DNA from: G041228335 sp964580905
GTDB lineage: Bacteria > Pseudomonadota > Alphaproteobacteria > Puniceispirillales > UBA1172
Direction: 5' to 3'
DNA: 64,000 bases
Assembly (NCBI GenBank): GCA_964580905.1
Contig: CAZOLR010000008.1
Coordinates: forward strand, 5,220 to 69,219
Every line of letters begins with the position of its first letter. Within the stretch, counting starts at the first letter, position 1. A program made the translations under genes and the position numbers. The notes below the pieces were generated by a model. It searched no databases. It saw only the letters and a list, made by a program, of their open reading frames with translations, and was not told where the DNA came from. Shown piece after piece: positions 17,872-27,499 of this stretch.

Positions 17872-20151
17872 ATGGTTCATGATGCGCTGACTACACTTCC
17901 CGATGATATGTCCCGTCCCTGGCTTCAGGGGCTCAACCCCGCGCAGCTTGAGGCTGTCCGTCATCTTGATGGCCCGCTTCTGGTTCTGTCGGGTGCAGGA
18001 ACCGGCAAGACAAAAGTCCTGACTTCACGTCTTGCCCATCTTCTTGCCACCGGCACGGCCAAGCCCTGGAACATTCTTGCGGTGACGTTCACCAACAAGG
18101 CGGCCCGGGAAATGAAAGACCGCGTGGCGTCGATGATCGGTCCTGCGGTTGAGCAGGTCTGGTTCGGCACATTTCATGCCCTTGCCGCGCGTATTCTGCG
18201 TCGTCACGCCGAATGCGTCGGGCTCAAATCCAATTTCACCATTCTGGATACCGATGATCAGCTCCGTCTTATCAAGCAGTTGCTCGAAGTCTCGGGGCTG
18301 GATCCGAAGAGGTTTCCCCCGCGGATGCTGCTGGCAACAATCAGCCGCTGGAAAGACAAAGGGCTGACGCCGGATAAAGTCAGCCCGGCCGAGGAAATCG
18401 AACTTGCCGAAGGAACGGGGATTGATCTCTATCGCCAGTATCAGCGGCGGCTTCTGGAGCTGAACGCCTGTGATTTTGGCGATCTTCTGCTGCATAACCT
18501 TACTCTTTTCAATGAAAACCCCGATATTCTGGCTGAATATCATGGCCGTATCACGCATCTGATGGTCGATGAGTATCAGGATACAAATCTCTCGCAGTAT
18601 TTGTGGATACGTCTTCTTGCCCAGAAAAGCCGGAATCTTTGCTGTGTCGGTGATGATGACCAGTCCATCTACGGCTGGCGCGGGGCTGAAATCGGCAATA
18701 TGCTGAAATTTGAGGATGTCTATCCCGAAGCCGTGACAATCCGGCTTGAGCAGAACTACCGTTCCACCGGGCATATTCTTGAGGCGGCATCCGCGCTGAT
18801 TTCAAATAACGAAACCCGGCTTGGCAAATCCCTCTTCACCAGCATCGAGAAAGGGGATCCGCTCCGTGTTTCAGGATACTGGGACGGGATGAGCGAGGCG
18901 CGCGGTGTTGCCGATACTATCGAAAGTCTCATCCGCAGAGATGAGGCAAGGTATGATGAAATTGCTGTTCTTGTCCGCGCGGGCTTCCAGACAAGGGAAT
19001 TTGAAGAACGGTTCATCCAGATCGGGATGCCGTACCGTGTCGTGGGTTCAAAATTCTACGAAAGGCAGGAAATCCGGGACGCGATAGCCTATTTGCGGGT
19101 CATCGCGCAACCGGCAGATGACCTGGCTTTTGAGCGGATTATCAACACCCCCCGGCGAGGCATCGGCGCGGCGACAATACAGACGATCCATCAACTTGCC
19201 CGCAGTCAGCAGATGCCTATGCTTGCGGCAGCCGAAATGCTACTCGGCACCGATGAGCTCAAGCCTGCCGCCCGCCGGAATCTGGCCCAGATCGTCAATA
19301 TGTTTGCCCATTGGCGGAAAGAAGCGGAAACCCTGGCTCATACCGATCTTGCCATGATGGTGCTTGACGAGTCGGGCTATACGGCCATGTGGCAGGCACA
19401 GAAAACCCCTGAAGCCGAAGGCAGGCTTGAGAACCTCAAGGAACTGGTATCGGCCATGGAAAGTTTTGACAGCCTTGGCGGGTTTCTTGAGCATATTTCC
19501 CTTGTCATGGATGGCGAGAATGCCGGGGTTGAAGGTGAAGTCACGCTGATGACGCTTCATGCCGCCAAAGGGCTTGAGTTCGACGTTGTCTTCCTGCCGG
19601 GATGGGAAGAGGGTATTTTCCCGTCCCAGCGAACGCTGGATGAAAAAGGTGGCGCGGGCCTTGAAGAGGAACGCAGGCTGGCTTATGTCGGCATCACCCG
19701 GGCAAGACGCAGGCTTCACCTGTCCTATGCGTCCTCACGACGTGTCCACGGGCTTTGGCAAAGCGCCATTCCTTCCCGTTTTCTGACCGAGCTTCCGGCT
19801 GACAATATTCACGAGGAGACAGAGCAGGGTATGATACATGCCACCGGAGCCGCCATAAATACGGATTTCAATCAGCTTACGCCTACGGCGGCATCCGGAT
19901 ATGGCCCGGGATGGGCGCGGCTCAAGGAACGCCGGCGTACCGGGCTGACACCGGCGCGGGCTCCGGGGGAACACAGCCCCGGCCTTGTCGGGTCTTCTTC
20001 GATTGAGCCGGGTGACCGTGTGTTCCATCAGAAATTCGGCAACGGCAATGTTCTCTCGAAAGATGGCGACAAGCTCAGCATCTCCTTTGACAAGGCAGGG
20101 GAGAAGAAGGTCGTGGCCGGTTTTGTTTCGCTGGTGCGGAAGGGCGGGTGA
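17872..20151 (+). CDS. uvrD: SF1 DNA helicase UvrD/PcrA
   Basis: 3'-5' DNA helicase for nucleotide-excision and mismatch repair. All superfamily-1 motifs are visible: LSGAGTGKTKVLTSR (Walker A), TFTNKAAREMKDR, MVDEYQDTN, GDDDQSIYGWRGA, EQNYRST, LMTLHAAKGLEF and YVGITRARRRL. The C-terminal tudor-like domain (GDRVFHQKFGNGNVLS) that docks on RNA polymerase is present. ATG 17872 gives 759 residues; neither it nor the next ATG (17908) has a clear ribosome-binding site, so the start is uncertain. The stop and the prmA start share TGATG. Confidence 0.93.
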   Translation: MVHDALTTLPDDMSRPWLQGLNPAQLEAVRHLDGPLLVLSGAGTGKTKVLTSRLAHLLATGTAKPWNILAVTFTNKAAREMKDRVASMIGPAVEQVWFGTFHALAARILRRHAECVGLKSNFTILDTDDQLRLIKQLLEVSGLDPKRFPPRMLLATISRWKDKGLTPDKVSPAEEIELAEGTGIDLYRQYQRRLLELNACDFGDLLLHNLTLFNENPDILAEYHGRITHLMVDEYQDTNLSQYLWIRLLAQKSRNLCCVGDDDQSIYGWRGAEIGNMLKFEDVYPEAVTIRLEQNYRSTGHILEAASALISNNETRLGKSLFTSIEKGDPLRVSGYWDGMSEARGVADTIESLIRRDEARYDEIAVLVRAGFQTREFEERFIQIGMPYRVVGSKFYERQEIRDAIAYLRVIAQPADDLAFERIINTPRRGIGAATIQTIHQLARSQQMPMLAAAEMLLGTDELKPAARRNLAQIVNMFAHWRKEAETLAHTDLAMMVLDESGYTAMWQAQKTPEAEGRLENLKELVSAMESFDSLGGFLEHISLVMDGENAGVEGEVTLMTLHAAKGLEFDVVFLPGWEEGIFPSQRTLDEKGGAGLEEERRLAYVGITRARRRLHLSYASSRRVHGLWQSAIPSRFLTELPADNIHEETEQGMIHATGAAINTDFNQLTPTAASGYGPGWARLKERRRTGLTPARAPGEHSPGLVGSSSIEPGDRVFHQKFGNGNVLSKDGDKLSISFDKAGEKKVVAGFVSLVRKGG

Positions 20152-21029
20152 TGTCAGGGTTGTGGCAGATCAGTTTCCGCCTTCCTGATCAGATTGACGC
20201 TGTTGCCGAAATGGTCGGCGCGGCGGCGGCGGTGGAAGCGGTCAGTTTTCACCGGGCCCATGACGAAGATCCGTGGCTTGTCCAGATGATCTGCACAGAA
20301 GAGCCCCGCCGGGACAAGATTGAAATGGCGATTGATACCGCCTGCTCAGTTACCGGCCAGAATGTGTCAGATCTGACGATCATCCGCCTGCCCGAAACAG
20401 ACTGGCTGAGCGAAAACCGGAAATCCTTTCCGCCCCTTGATATCGGGTCCTTCTGGATCCATGGCAGTCATATCACCACACCGGTGCCGGAGGGAAAGAC
20501 GGGGCTTTGTATTGACGCCGGGCAGGCTTTTGGTTCAGGCACCCACGGGACGACGGAAGGATGCATCACCATGCTGGAGAAGCATCTGCCAGGGGACCGG
20601 TCTCTGCGTATTGCTGATATTGGTTGCGGGAGCGGTATTCTGGCGATGGCGGCGGCAAAACTGTGCCCCTCCGCACATATTATCGCCGTGGACAATGATC
20701 CGGTCGCGGTCGATGTTACGGCCCGGAACACAAGGGACAATTCGGTGGATGGCATCATCACAACCGGGGTTTCGGATGGATATGAAAGTGACCTTGTCCG
20801 GCGCCATGCGCCTTATGATATGATTTTATCGAATATTCTGCCGGGCCCACTTGTGGCGATGGCAGGTGACGCGGCGAAAGCCTTGTCTTCCGGCGGGGTG
20901 CTGATCCTTTCAGGGGTGCTGGAAAATCAGGCCGAGCAGGTTGTTAACGCGCATGCACGGCACGGGCTTTCGCTTAAGGACCAGATGATTGTCAGCGGCT
21001 GGGCGACAATCGTGATGGAAGGGGCGTGA
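20151..21029 (+). CDS. prmA: ribosomal protein L11 methyltransferase PrmA
   Basis: SAM-dependent methylation of ribosomal protein L11. The methyltransferase fold holds IADIGCGSGILAMAAAK (SAM loop) at about residue 160, VDNDPVAVDVTARN and the catalytic-region motif SNILPGPLVAM. The family N-terminal domain begins WQISFRLPD, and QAFGSGTHGTTEGCI precedes the SAM loop. ATG 20151 overlaps the uvrD stop; a GTG one codon earlier is possible. It is about 290 residues, as usual. Confidence 0.92.
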   Translation: MSGLWQISFRLPDQIDAVAEMVGAAAAVEAVSFHRAHDEDPWLVQMICTEEPRRDKIEMAIDTACSVTGQNVSDLTIIRLPETDWLSENRKSFPPLDIGSFWIHGSHITTPVPEGKTGLCIDAGQAFGSGTHGTTEGCITMLEKHLPGDRSLRIADIGCGSGILAMAAAKLCPSAHIIAVDNDPVAVDVTARNTRDNSVDGIITTGVSDGYESDLVRRHAPYDMILSNILPGPLVAMAGDAAKALSSGGVLILSGVLENQAEQVVNAHARHGLSLKDQMIVSGWATIVMEGA

Positions 21030-21035
21030 GAAGAG

Positions 21036-22787
21036 ATGACAGATAAGCTGAAAACGTTACGGCAATGGCTTGAGGCGCAAAATCTGGATGGGTTTCTTGT
21101 TCCCCGCGGGGATTGTTTTTCCGGTGAAGAGGTGCCGGCTTCCGAAGAACGCCTTGCCCATATCAGCGGCTTCACCGGTTCAGCGGGGACAGCGGTCGTC
21201 ACCAGCAACCTTGCCGCGCTTTTTTCTGATGGCCGCTATACCCTCCAGATGCAGACCCAGACATCTGAGGACTGGGCAACATTTACCGTGCCGTCAACCA
21301 CACCAAATGACTGGATCAAGACACATATGAAAGGTGGCAGGCTGGGTTTTGATCCCTGGCTTATGACGGTATCCCAGTATCGTGGTTTTGAAGATGCCTT
21401 GAGCCCGGAAGGTATTTCCCTGCATCCTGTCGCCGCCAACCCGATTGATCTGGCCTGGCCGGATCAACCCTTGCCGCCAAGGAGCAAAGCCTGGGATTTT
21501 CCCCTTTCGAATGCCGGCCTTGGCCGGGTTGAAAAGACAGACCTTGTGATCAGGGCCTTGCAGAAAATTGATCCTGCGGCCTCTGCCCTTGTGATCAGTG
21601 ATCCGGCGTCGCTGGCCTGGTTGCTGAACATCCGGGGGGGAGATCTTCCCCATACTCCCGTGATCCTGGCTTTTGCGCTTCTGGACATTTCAGGCAAAGT
21701 CACGGTTTTCGCAAGCAAGGAGCGTTTTGACGCCGTCGATCAGACCGGCCTGTCTTTTGCTGATCAGGCCCGGCTTGGTGACACTCTGGCAGGATTGGCG
21801 GATGGTGTTGTTGTCGATCCGTCCTCATGTCCGGTGGCAATACGGCAGATGCTCACGGGCCGGGTTATCGAAAATACACTGCCGATGGTGTCGATGAAGG
21901 CTGAGAAAACACAAGAGGAAGCCGCAGGGTTCCGCGCCGCCCATAAGAGAGATGCGGTGGCAATGATCCGCTTCCTTGCCTGGTTTGATCACACGCTCAC
22001 CCGTTATCCGTTAAGGGAAACCGAAGCCGCCGACAAACTGGCCGAATTCAGAGAGCAGGAGGATGGTTTCTTAAGCCCCAGTTTCGCGACTATCTGCGGC
22101 GGCGGCGGCAATGGCGCAATTGTGCACTATCGGGCAGAACCCGGGGCAGACCAGATCATTCCGGAAGACAATCTCTGTCTTATTGACAGCGGCGGTCAGT
22201 ATCGGGATGCCACAACGGATATCACCCGTACCATTTCCACAGGGAAGCCGTCCGATGCCATGTGCGACGCCTATACCCATGTCCTGCGGGCACATATCGC
22301 GCTTGATATGGCGCGGTTTCCCCATGGCACGACCGGGGTGCAACTTGATGCCATCACCCGGGCACCTTTATGGCAGCAGGGGATGGACTATGATCATGGC
22401 ACAGGCCACGGGGTGGGGTGCTGCCTCGGGGTGCATGAAGGCCCGGCCAGCATCTCCAGGCGTGGTACGGCTCAGATCCGCCCCGGCATGGTTTTGTCAA
22501 ACGAGCCGGGATTCTATCGCGAAGGCGCCTTTGGTATCCGGACGGAAAATCTTGTCCTTGTTATTGAGGGAGGGGACGGAAATCTCGGCTTTGAAGCCCT
22601 CACCCTTGTTCCTTTTGACCGGCGGCTGATCCGCGCTGAACTGATGAGCACAGCGGAGATTAACTGGGTGGATACGTATCATGAAAGGGTGCGCCGGGAA
22701 ATCAGCCCGCTGATTGCATCGCGGGGCGATGATCAGGCGCAGGCGTGGCTCGAACGCTTCACCGCCCCTCTGGCGGGACAGGTTTGA
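21036..22787 (+). CDS. aminopeptidase P family protein (M24B)
   Basis: A metallopeptidase that removes N-terminal residues preceding proline. The 583-residue, three-domain layout with two creatinase-like N-terminal domains matches the large aminopeptidase P1 type. Metal ligands of the pita-bread domain are visible: two Asp in DSGGQYRDATTDITRT, His in GTGHGVGCCLGVHEG, Glu in SNEPGFYREG and Glu in IRTENLVLV. It follows prmA by 6 bases in the uvrD-prmA-pepP run. Cytoplasmic, with no signal peptide. Confidence 0.9.
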   Translation: MTDKLKTLRQWLEAQNLDGFLVPRGDCFSGEEVPASEERLAHISGFTGSAGTAVVTSNLAALFSDGRYTLQMQTQTSEDWATFTVPSTTPNDWIKTHMKGGRLGFDPWLMTVSQYRGFEDALSPEGISLHPVAANPIDLAWPDQPLPPRSKAWDFPLSNAGLGRVEKTDLVIRALQKIDPAASALVISDPASLAWLLNIRGGDLPHTPVILAFALLDISGKVTVFASKERFDAVDQTGLSFADQARLGDTLAGLADGVVVDPSSCPVAIRQMLTGRVIENTLPMVSMKAEKTQEEAAGFRAAHKRDAVAMIRFLAWFDHTLTRYPLRETEAADKLAEFREQEDGFLSPSFATICGGGGNGAIVHYRAEPGADQIIPEDNLCLIDSGGQYRDATTDITRTISTGKPSDAMCDAYTHVLRAHIALDMARFPHGTTGVQLDAITRAPLWQQGMDYDHGTGHGVGCCLGVHEGPASISRRGTAQIRPGMVLSNEPGFYREGAFGIRTENLVLVIEGGDGNLGFEALTLVPFDRRLIRAELMSTAEINWVDTYHERVRREISPLIASRGDDQAQAWLERFTAPLAGQV

Positions 22788-22805
22788 TCGCAATCGTTCT
22801 TCAGG

Positions 22806-24884
22806 TCAGGACGATGTACCGGTGAGATTTGCCCATTCATCTTCGGTCAGGATGGTCAGCCCGAGTTCCCGGGCTTTTCTGGCCTTGCTTCCCGCATCAG
22901 CGCCGGCAATCACGTAGTCTGTCTTTGAAGAGACAGAACCTGCCACCTTTGCCCCCATGGCTTCGGCTCTGGCTTTTGCTTCCGCGCGGCTCATGCTTGT
23001 CAGTGTTCCGGTGAAGACGACGGTCTTGCCCGAAACGGGGCTGCCGGTTGCAACCGCTTCCGGTGCAATCGTTTCTATCTCTTTGAGAAGCTTGTGCAGC
23101 ACATGGTTGTTATGGATGTCATTGAAAAAGGCAACCAGATCACCGGCGACACTTTCACCGATCTGATCAATGCGGATCAGATCATCCCAGGCCGGGCCCT
23201 CTTTGCCGGCGGCATCGGCGGCCGCTTCCATCAGCGCTGGAATGGACAGGTAATAACGGGCCAGAAGTTTTGCGGTGGCCTGACCGACCTGGCGAATGCC
23301 CAGCGAATAGATCACACGGTCAAGATCAATGCGTCGCCGCTGGTTGATAGCGTCGGCAAGATTGCGGGCAGATACTTCCCCCCAACCCTCCCGGGCGGCG
23401 AGTTCTTCCTTTCTGTCCGGGAGGGCGAAGATATCCGCAGGGTCAGTCAGAAGGCCGTCGTGATACAGCTCTTCCACCAGCCTGCTGCCCAGCCCGTCTA
23501 TATCAAAGGCATCACGCGAGACAAAATGCTTGAGCCTTTCCACCACCTGGGCAGGACAGGACAACTGCCCCGTACACCGCCGGACCGCTTCCCCCTCCGG
23601 ACGTATCGCCGGACTGCCGCAGGAAGGGCAGGTTTCAGGATAAATGAAGGCAATCGCATCTTCAGGGCGTTTTTCTAAGATCACTTCAAGGACCTGCGGG
23701 ATGACATCACCTGCCCGTTGTATCCGGACAGTATCCCCGATCATGATCCCCTTGTCCCTGATGTAGTCTTCGTTATGGAGGGTTGCGTTCGATACGACAA
23801 CCCCGCCAACGGTTACCGGCTTAAGCCGGGCCACCGGCGTGAGTGCGCCTGTCCGGCCAACCTGAATATCAATTCCCTCCAGGATGGTTTCCGCCTTTTC
23901 TGCCGGGAATTTATGGGCGATGGCCCAGCGTGGCGACCGGCTCACCTGACCGAGACGTGTCTGCCAGTCGTGGCGGTTCACCTTGTAGACGACGCCGTCA
24001 ATATCGTAATCGAGTTCTGGCCTTGCCTCGCTGATGACCTTGTAATGTTTCAGCGCGGCGGTCATGTCCTCTGCGGTAATGGTGAGGGGGTTCACCGGTA
24101 ATCCCCAGTTGCGCAACGCATCAAGAAAGCCGTCATGTGTTGTGGCAACGACGGCGGACATTTCCCCCGCAGCATAGGTAAAACAGCGCAAAGGGCGGGA
24201 TGCGGTGATGTGCGGGTCTTTCTGCCTGAGTGAACCGGCCGCAGCGTTTCGGGGATTGGCAAAGGTCTTGCCGCCGGTCTCTTCCTGGGTCTTGTTGAGG
24301 GCCTGAAAATCAGATTTCCCGATATATATCTCCCCCCGTATTTCAACGATTTCAGGGGTGGGACCACTCAGTTTATGCGGGATTTCAGCGATGGTCTTCA
24401 CGTTGGCAGTAACATCTTCTCCTTCGGCCCCGTCCCCGCGTGTGATGGCCTCGGTAAGGTGGCCGTTTTCATAACGAAGACTGATCGAAAGCCCGTCAAT
24501 CTTCGGTTCGACCGAATAGCTGATGCCGGTGTCTTCCGGAAGGCTGAGAAACCGTCGGACACGTTCATCAAACTCCCGGGCGTCATCGTCGTTGAACGCA
24601 TTGCCAAGGGAGAGCATCGCCACCCGGTGGCGTTTCTTGGCAAAACCTGATTTTGGTGCGGCACCAACCATAAGCGAAGGGCTGTCCGGGCGGACAAGAT
24701 GGGGAAAAGTCTTCTCAAGGGCAGTATTGCGGCGCATCAGCGCATCAAATTCGGCGTCGCTGATCTCAGGGTCGTCCTGGCCGTGGTAACGCTGGTTATG
24801 ATAGGCTATGGTCTCAGCCAGTGATTTCAGCTCAGCCGCAGCTTCAATATCCGTCAGGCCGTCAATATCACGTTCACCGCTCAT
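22806..24884 (-). CDS. ligA: NAD+-dependent DNA ligase LigA
   Basis: Seals nicks in replication and repair. In order: Ia domain (YHNQRYHGQDDPEISDAEFD), adenylation domain with the catalytic Lys in VEPKIDGLSISL at about residue 125, OB fold, a zinc finger (CPSCG with a later C-x-C pair ending SCPAQ), helix-hairpin-helix repeats and a C-terminal BRCT domain starting SGKTVVFTGTLTSMSR. At 692 residues it is complete. It is the last gene of the 24-kb minus-strand block, 3 bases after recN, and is convergent with the aminopeptidase gene. Confidence 0.96.
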   Translation of the reverse strand: MSGERDIDGLTDIEAAAELKSLAETIAYHNQRYHGQDDPEISDAEFDALMRRNTALEKTFPHLVRPDSPSLMVGAAPKSGFAKKRHRVAMLSLGNAFNDDDAREFDERVRRFLSLPEDTGISYSVEPKIDGLSISLRYENGHLTEAITRGDGAEGEDVTANVKTIAEIPHKLSGPTPEIVEIRGEIYIGKSDFQALNKTQEETGGKTFANPRNAAAGSLRQKDPHITASRPLRCFTYAAGEMSAVVATTHDGFLDALRNWGLPVNPLTITAEDMTAALKHYKVISEARPELDYDIDGVVYKVNRHDWQTRLGQVSRSPRWAIAHKFPAEKAETILEGIDIQVGRTGALTPVARLKPVTVGGVVVSNATLHNEDYIRDKGIMIGDTVRIQRAGDVIPQVLEVILEKRPEDAIAFIYPETCPSCGSPAIRPEGEAVRRCTGQLSCPAQVVERLKHFVSRDAFDIDGLGSRLVEELYHDGLLTDPADIFALPDRKEELAAREGWGEVSARNLADAINQRRRIDLDRVIYSLGIRQVGQATAKLLARYYLSIPALMEAAADAAGKEGPAWDDLIRIDQIGESVAGDLVAFFNDIHNNHVLHKLLKEIETIAPEAVATGSPVSGKTVVFTGTLTSMSRAEAKARAEAMGAKVAGSVSSKTDYVIAGADAGSKARKARELGLTILTEDEWANLTGTSS

Positions 24885-24887
24885 CGC

Positions 24888-26549
24888 TCACTCCTGTTCA
24901 AGCAGGCGAAGTGCGGCGGCGCGTGCTTCGGGGGTGATGGTCTTACCTGCAAGCATCCGCCCGATCTCTTCCACCCGGCGTTCCTCATCAAGAGGTTCTG
25001 CCCTGCTGATAAGACCTGTTTCGGCTGTTTGTTTCTGAATGAGCAGATGAGATTTGCCCCGGGCTGCCACTTGCGGGGAATGTGTGATGACCAGGCATTG
25101 CAGGTTTTCGCCAAGTCGCGCAAGACGGTTGCCGACGGCAGCGGCAACCGCGCCGCCAACACCGCTGTCCACTTCATCAAAAATGAGGGTCATCGGCGCG
25201 GATATATCGGCAAGAACAACTTTGAGGGCAAGCAGGAAACGGGCGAGTTCACCACCGGATGCGATACGGTCAATCGGCCCTGTTTTCGAACCCGGATTGG
25301 TGCTCGCTTCAAAACGGACCTGATCCTTGCCGGCAGGGCCCCAGCGTTTTTCATCCAACTCTTCCATGACAGTTCTGAATTGCGCGGCCTCAAGCTTCAG
25401 CGGCGGCAATTCTTCTTTCACCCTCGCATCGAGTTCACCTGCGGCCTTCAGCCTTGCTGCGGATAGGGCGTCGGCTTTGCCGGTATAGGCCTTGCTGGCC
25501 TTTTCTTCGGCGAGGGTAAGTGCGGCGATGCCGCCGGACTGATCATCAAGGCCCGCCAGCCTTTGGGCCAGGTCCTGATGCAGGCGGGGAAGATCAGCAA
25601 CCGTCACCTGATGTTTCCGGGCCTGACTGCGGAGAGCGTGGAGACGATCTTCAATATGGGCAAGGCGGCCGGGATCATCCTCAAGCCTGTCTTTCACCTC
25701 GGCGAGAGCAGAGAGGCTTTCTTCCACTTCAACCTCCGCCCGGCCCAGCGCTTCATTCAGCGGGGCCAGCATCTGCCCTGCGCTGTCATCAAGGCGGTCC
25801 AGCACCTTCAACGCGGCTGCAAGCCTCGACGCGGCGCCATTTTCACCGGTAAGGGCAGTCTCCGCCACCTGAAGGGCTTCGGCTATGCGGGTGACATTGG
25901 CCAGCAGTTTGCGCTCGTTATTCAGGTTTTCCTCTTCATCCTCGGCGGGATTGAGCTCATCAAGCCGGGCAACCGCATCCCTCAGCCATTCCTCATCGGC
26001 CCGGGCTTTTTCCAGTTCTTCCATCCTCTGTAAGAGGGCGGTTTTCTGATCCTGCCAGTCCTGCCAGAGCTGTCCGAGGTGATCGACGTCTTCCAGCGTG
26101 CCGGCGAACCGATCCAGAAGATTTCGGTGTGAGCTGACATCAAGAAGGCCACGTCCCTCAAACTGGCCCTGAATTTCCACCAGAGCGTCACCAATCTGGC
26201 GAAGGAAAGTCGTGGAAACAGGAGTGTCATTGATATGGGCGGGGGATTTACCTTCCCGCAACTGCCGCCTCAGGATAATTTCCCCGTCGCTGTCTATGCC
26301 TGCATCCTTCAGAAGGCCCAGCACGGGATGACCTTGCGCCAGGTCAAAACAGGCGATGACCTCAGCTTTCTCACCATGGCGGCCTATCAGATCAAAATCC
26401 GCACGGCTGCCAAGAGCAAGGCCGAGGGAGTCAAGCAGAATGGATTTGCCGGCGCCGGTTTCACCGGTAAGCACTGTGAGCCCGGATGAGAAGTCAAGGC
26501 CAAGCTCATCAATCAGCACAACATTACGGACAACAAGGCGCGTGAGCAT
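24888..26549 (-). CDS. recN: DNA repair protein RecN
   Basis: SMC-like ATPase for double-strand break repair. The N-terminal half holds Walker A GETGAGKSILLDSLG at about residue 30, the centre is a long Glu- and Ala-rich coiled coil (about 155-360), and the C-terminal half holds SGGELARFLLAL (signature) and LIFDEVDSGVGG (Walker B). It is 553 residues, the usual size. The order bamD-recN-ligA is common in alphaproteobacteria, with gaps of only 3 bases here. Confidence 0.95.
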   Translation of the reverse strand: MLTRLVVRNVVLIDELGLDFSSGLTVLTGETGAGKSILLDSLGLALGSRADFDLIGRHGEKAEVIACFDLAQGHPVLGLLKDAGIDSDGEIILRRQLREGKSPAHINDTPVSTTFLRQIGDALVEIQGQFEGRGLLDVSSHRNLLDRFAGTLEDVDHLGQLWQDWQDQKTALLQRMEELEKARADEEWLRDAVARLDELNPAEDEEENLNNERKLLANVTRIAEALQVAETALTGENGAASRLAAALKVLDRLDDSAGQMLAPLNEALGRAEVEVEESLSALAEVKDRLEDDPGRLAHIEDRLHALRSQARKHQVTVADLPRLHQDLAQRLAGLDDQSGGIAALTLAEEKASKAYTGKADALSAARLKAAGELDARVKEELPPLKLEAAQFRTVMEELDEKRWGPAGKDQVRFEASTNPGSKTGPIDRIASGGELARFLLALKVVLADISAPMTLIFDEVDSGVGGAVAAAVGNRLARLGENLQCLVITHSPQVAARGKSHLLIQKQTAETGLISRAEPLDEERRVEEIGRMLAGKTITPEARAAALRLLEQE

Positions 26550-26552
26550 ATA

Positions 26553-27440
26553 TCAGAATACCGAGGTCGCCTTCTCCAGAAGACGGTCAAAAAGGCTGGG
26601 ATCGTGGTTTTTCTCCGGCAATTCAATGAGGCGATACATGCGTTCGGTCCAGATGGAATCGCTGTAATTGTACTGCAATACCGCGCCGGACCGTTCGGCT
26701 TCTTCGTCAAGACCCAGCGCAAGATACCCTTCGACCATCCGGTAAAGGGCTTCCGGAACCTGATTGGAGGTATTGTATTCCTTTACAACCGTGGCAAATC
26801 GCCGGATCGCAGCATCGTAATGCTGACGCTTGAGATAAAACCGCCCCACGGCCATTTCCTTTCCGGCAAGATGGCTGTTTGTCAGGTCAAGCTTGAGCCG
26901 GGCATCGCGCGCATATTTGCTTTCAGGAAAACGGTTCAGCAGGGCCGTGAAAGCTTCTCTTGCCAGCAGTGTCATGCCAGCATCGCGTTCGACATCGACA
27001 ATCTGCTCATAATAGGATTGGGCCTTGAGGTAATAGGCATAGTCGATATCTTCATGCGCAGGGTTAAGCTCAATAAAACGGTCCAGCGCAGAGATCGCCG
27101 AGGGATATTGATTGGATTCGTAAAGAGCCCAGGCGGACATAAGTTGCGCTCGGGTGGCCCATTTGGAATACGGATGCTGGCGCTCCACCTCATCAAAGAG
27201 GGGGGAGGCCTTTTCTATGGTGCCGTTGGTGGCCTCGTTCATGGCCTCGTTATAGAGATCTTCAGCGGATCTTTCGATCTGAACAGGTAAATCCTCACCG
27301 GATGAGCAGGACGCGATGATCATCAGTAATGATCCGGAGAGAATGGCGCGGGTAAGCGGGACCAGGCTTTGCGGAAAGAAACATGATCGTTCAGGCAAGG
27401 CGATGCTCCATATCCTTGGTGCGTAACATCGTCCTAACAT
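26553..27440 (-). CDS. bamD: outer-membrane assembly lipoprotein BamD
   Basis: Component of the BAM complex that inserts beta-barrel proteins into the outer membrane. A lipobox MIIASC at about residue 45 follows a hydrophobic segment. The mature part is built of TPR-like repeats (YNEAMNEATNGTIEKASPLFDEVERQHPYS-type helices, ALDRFIELNPAHEDIDYAYY, ALLNRFPESKYARDAR). The annotated start makes the signal unusually long, so a later non-ATG start is possible. It lies 60 bases after lpxC and 3 bases before recN. Confidence 0.9.
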   Translation of the reverse strand: MLGRCYAPRIWSIALPERSCFFPQSLVPLTRAILSGSLLMIIASCSSGEDLPVQIERSAEDLYNEAMNEATNGTIEKASPLFDEVERQHPYSKWATRAQLMSAWALYESNQYPSAISALDRFIELNPAHEDIDYAYYLKAQSYYEQIVDVERDAGMTLLAREAFTALLNRFPESKYARDARLKLDLTNSHLAGKEMAVGRFYLKRQHYDAAIRRFATVVKEYNTSNQVPEALYRMVEGYLALGLDEEAERSGAVLQYNYSDSIWTERMYRLIELPEKNHDPSLFDRLLEKATSVF

Positions 27441-27499
27441 ACGATGAACAAACTTGAAGGGAAAGTGTAAACCGTGATCCCCGGGCGTATTCCCCGCCC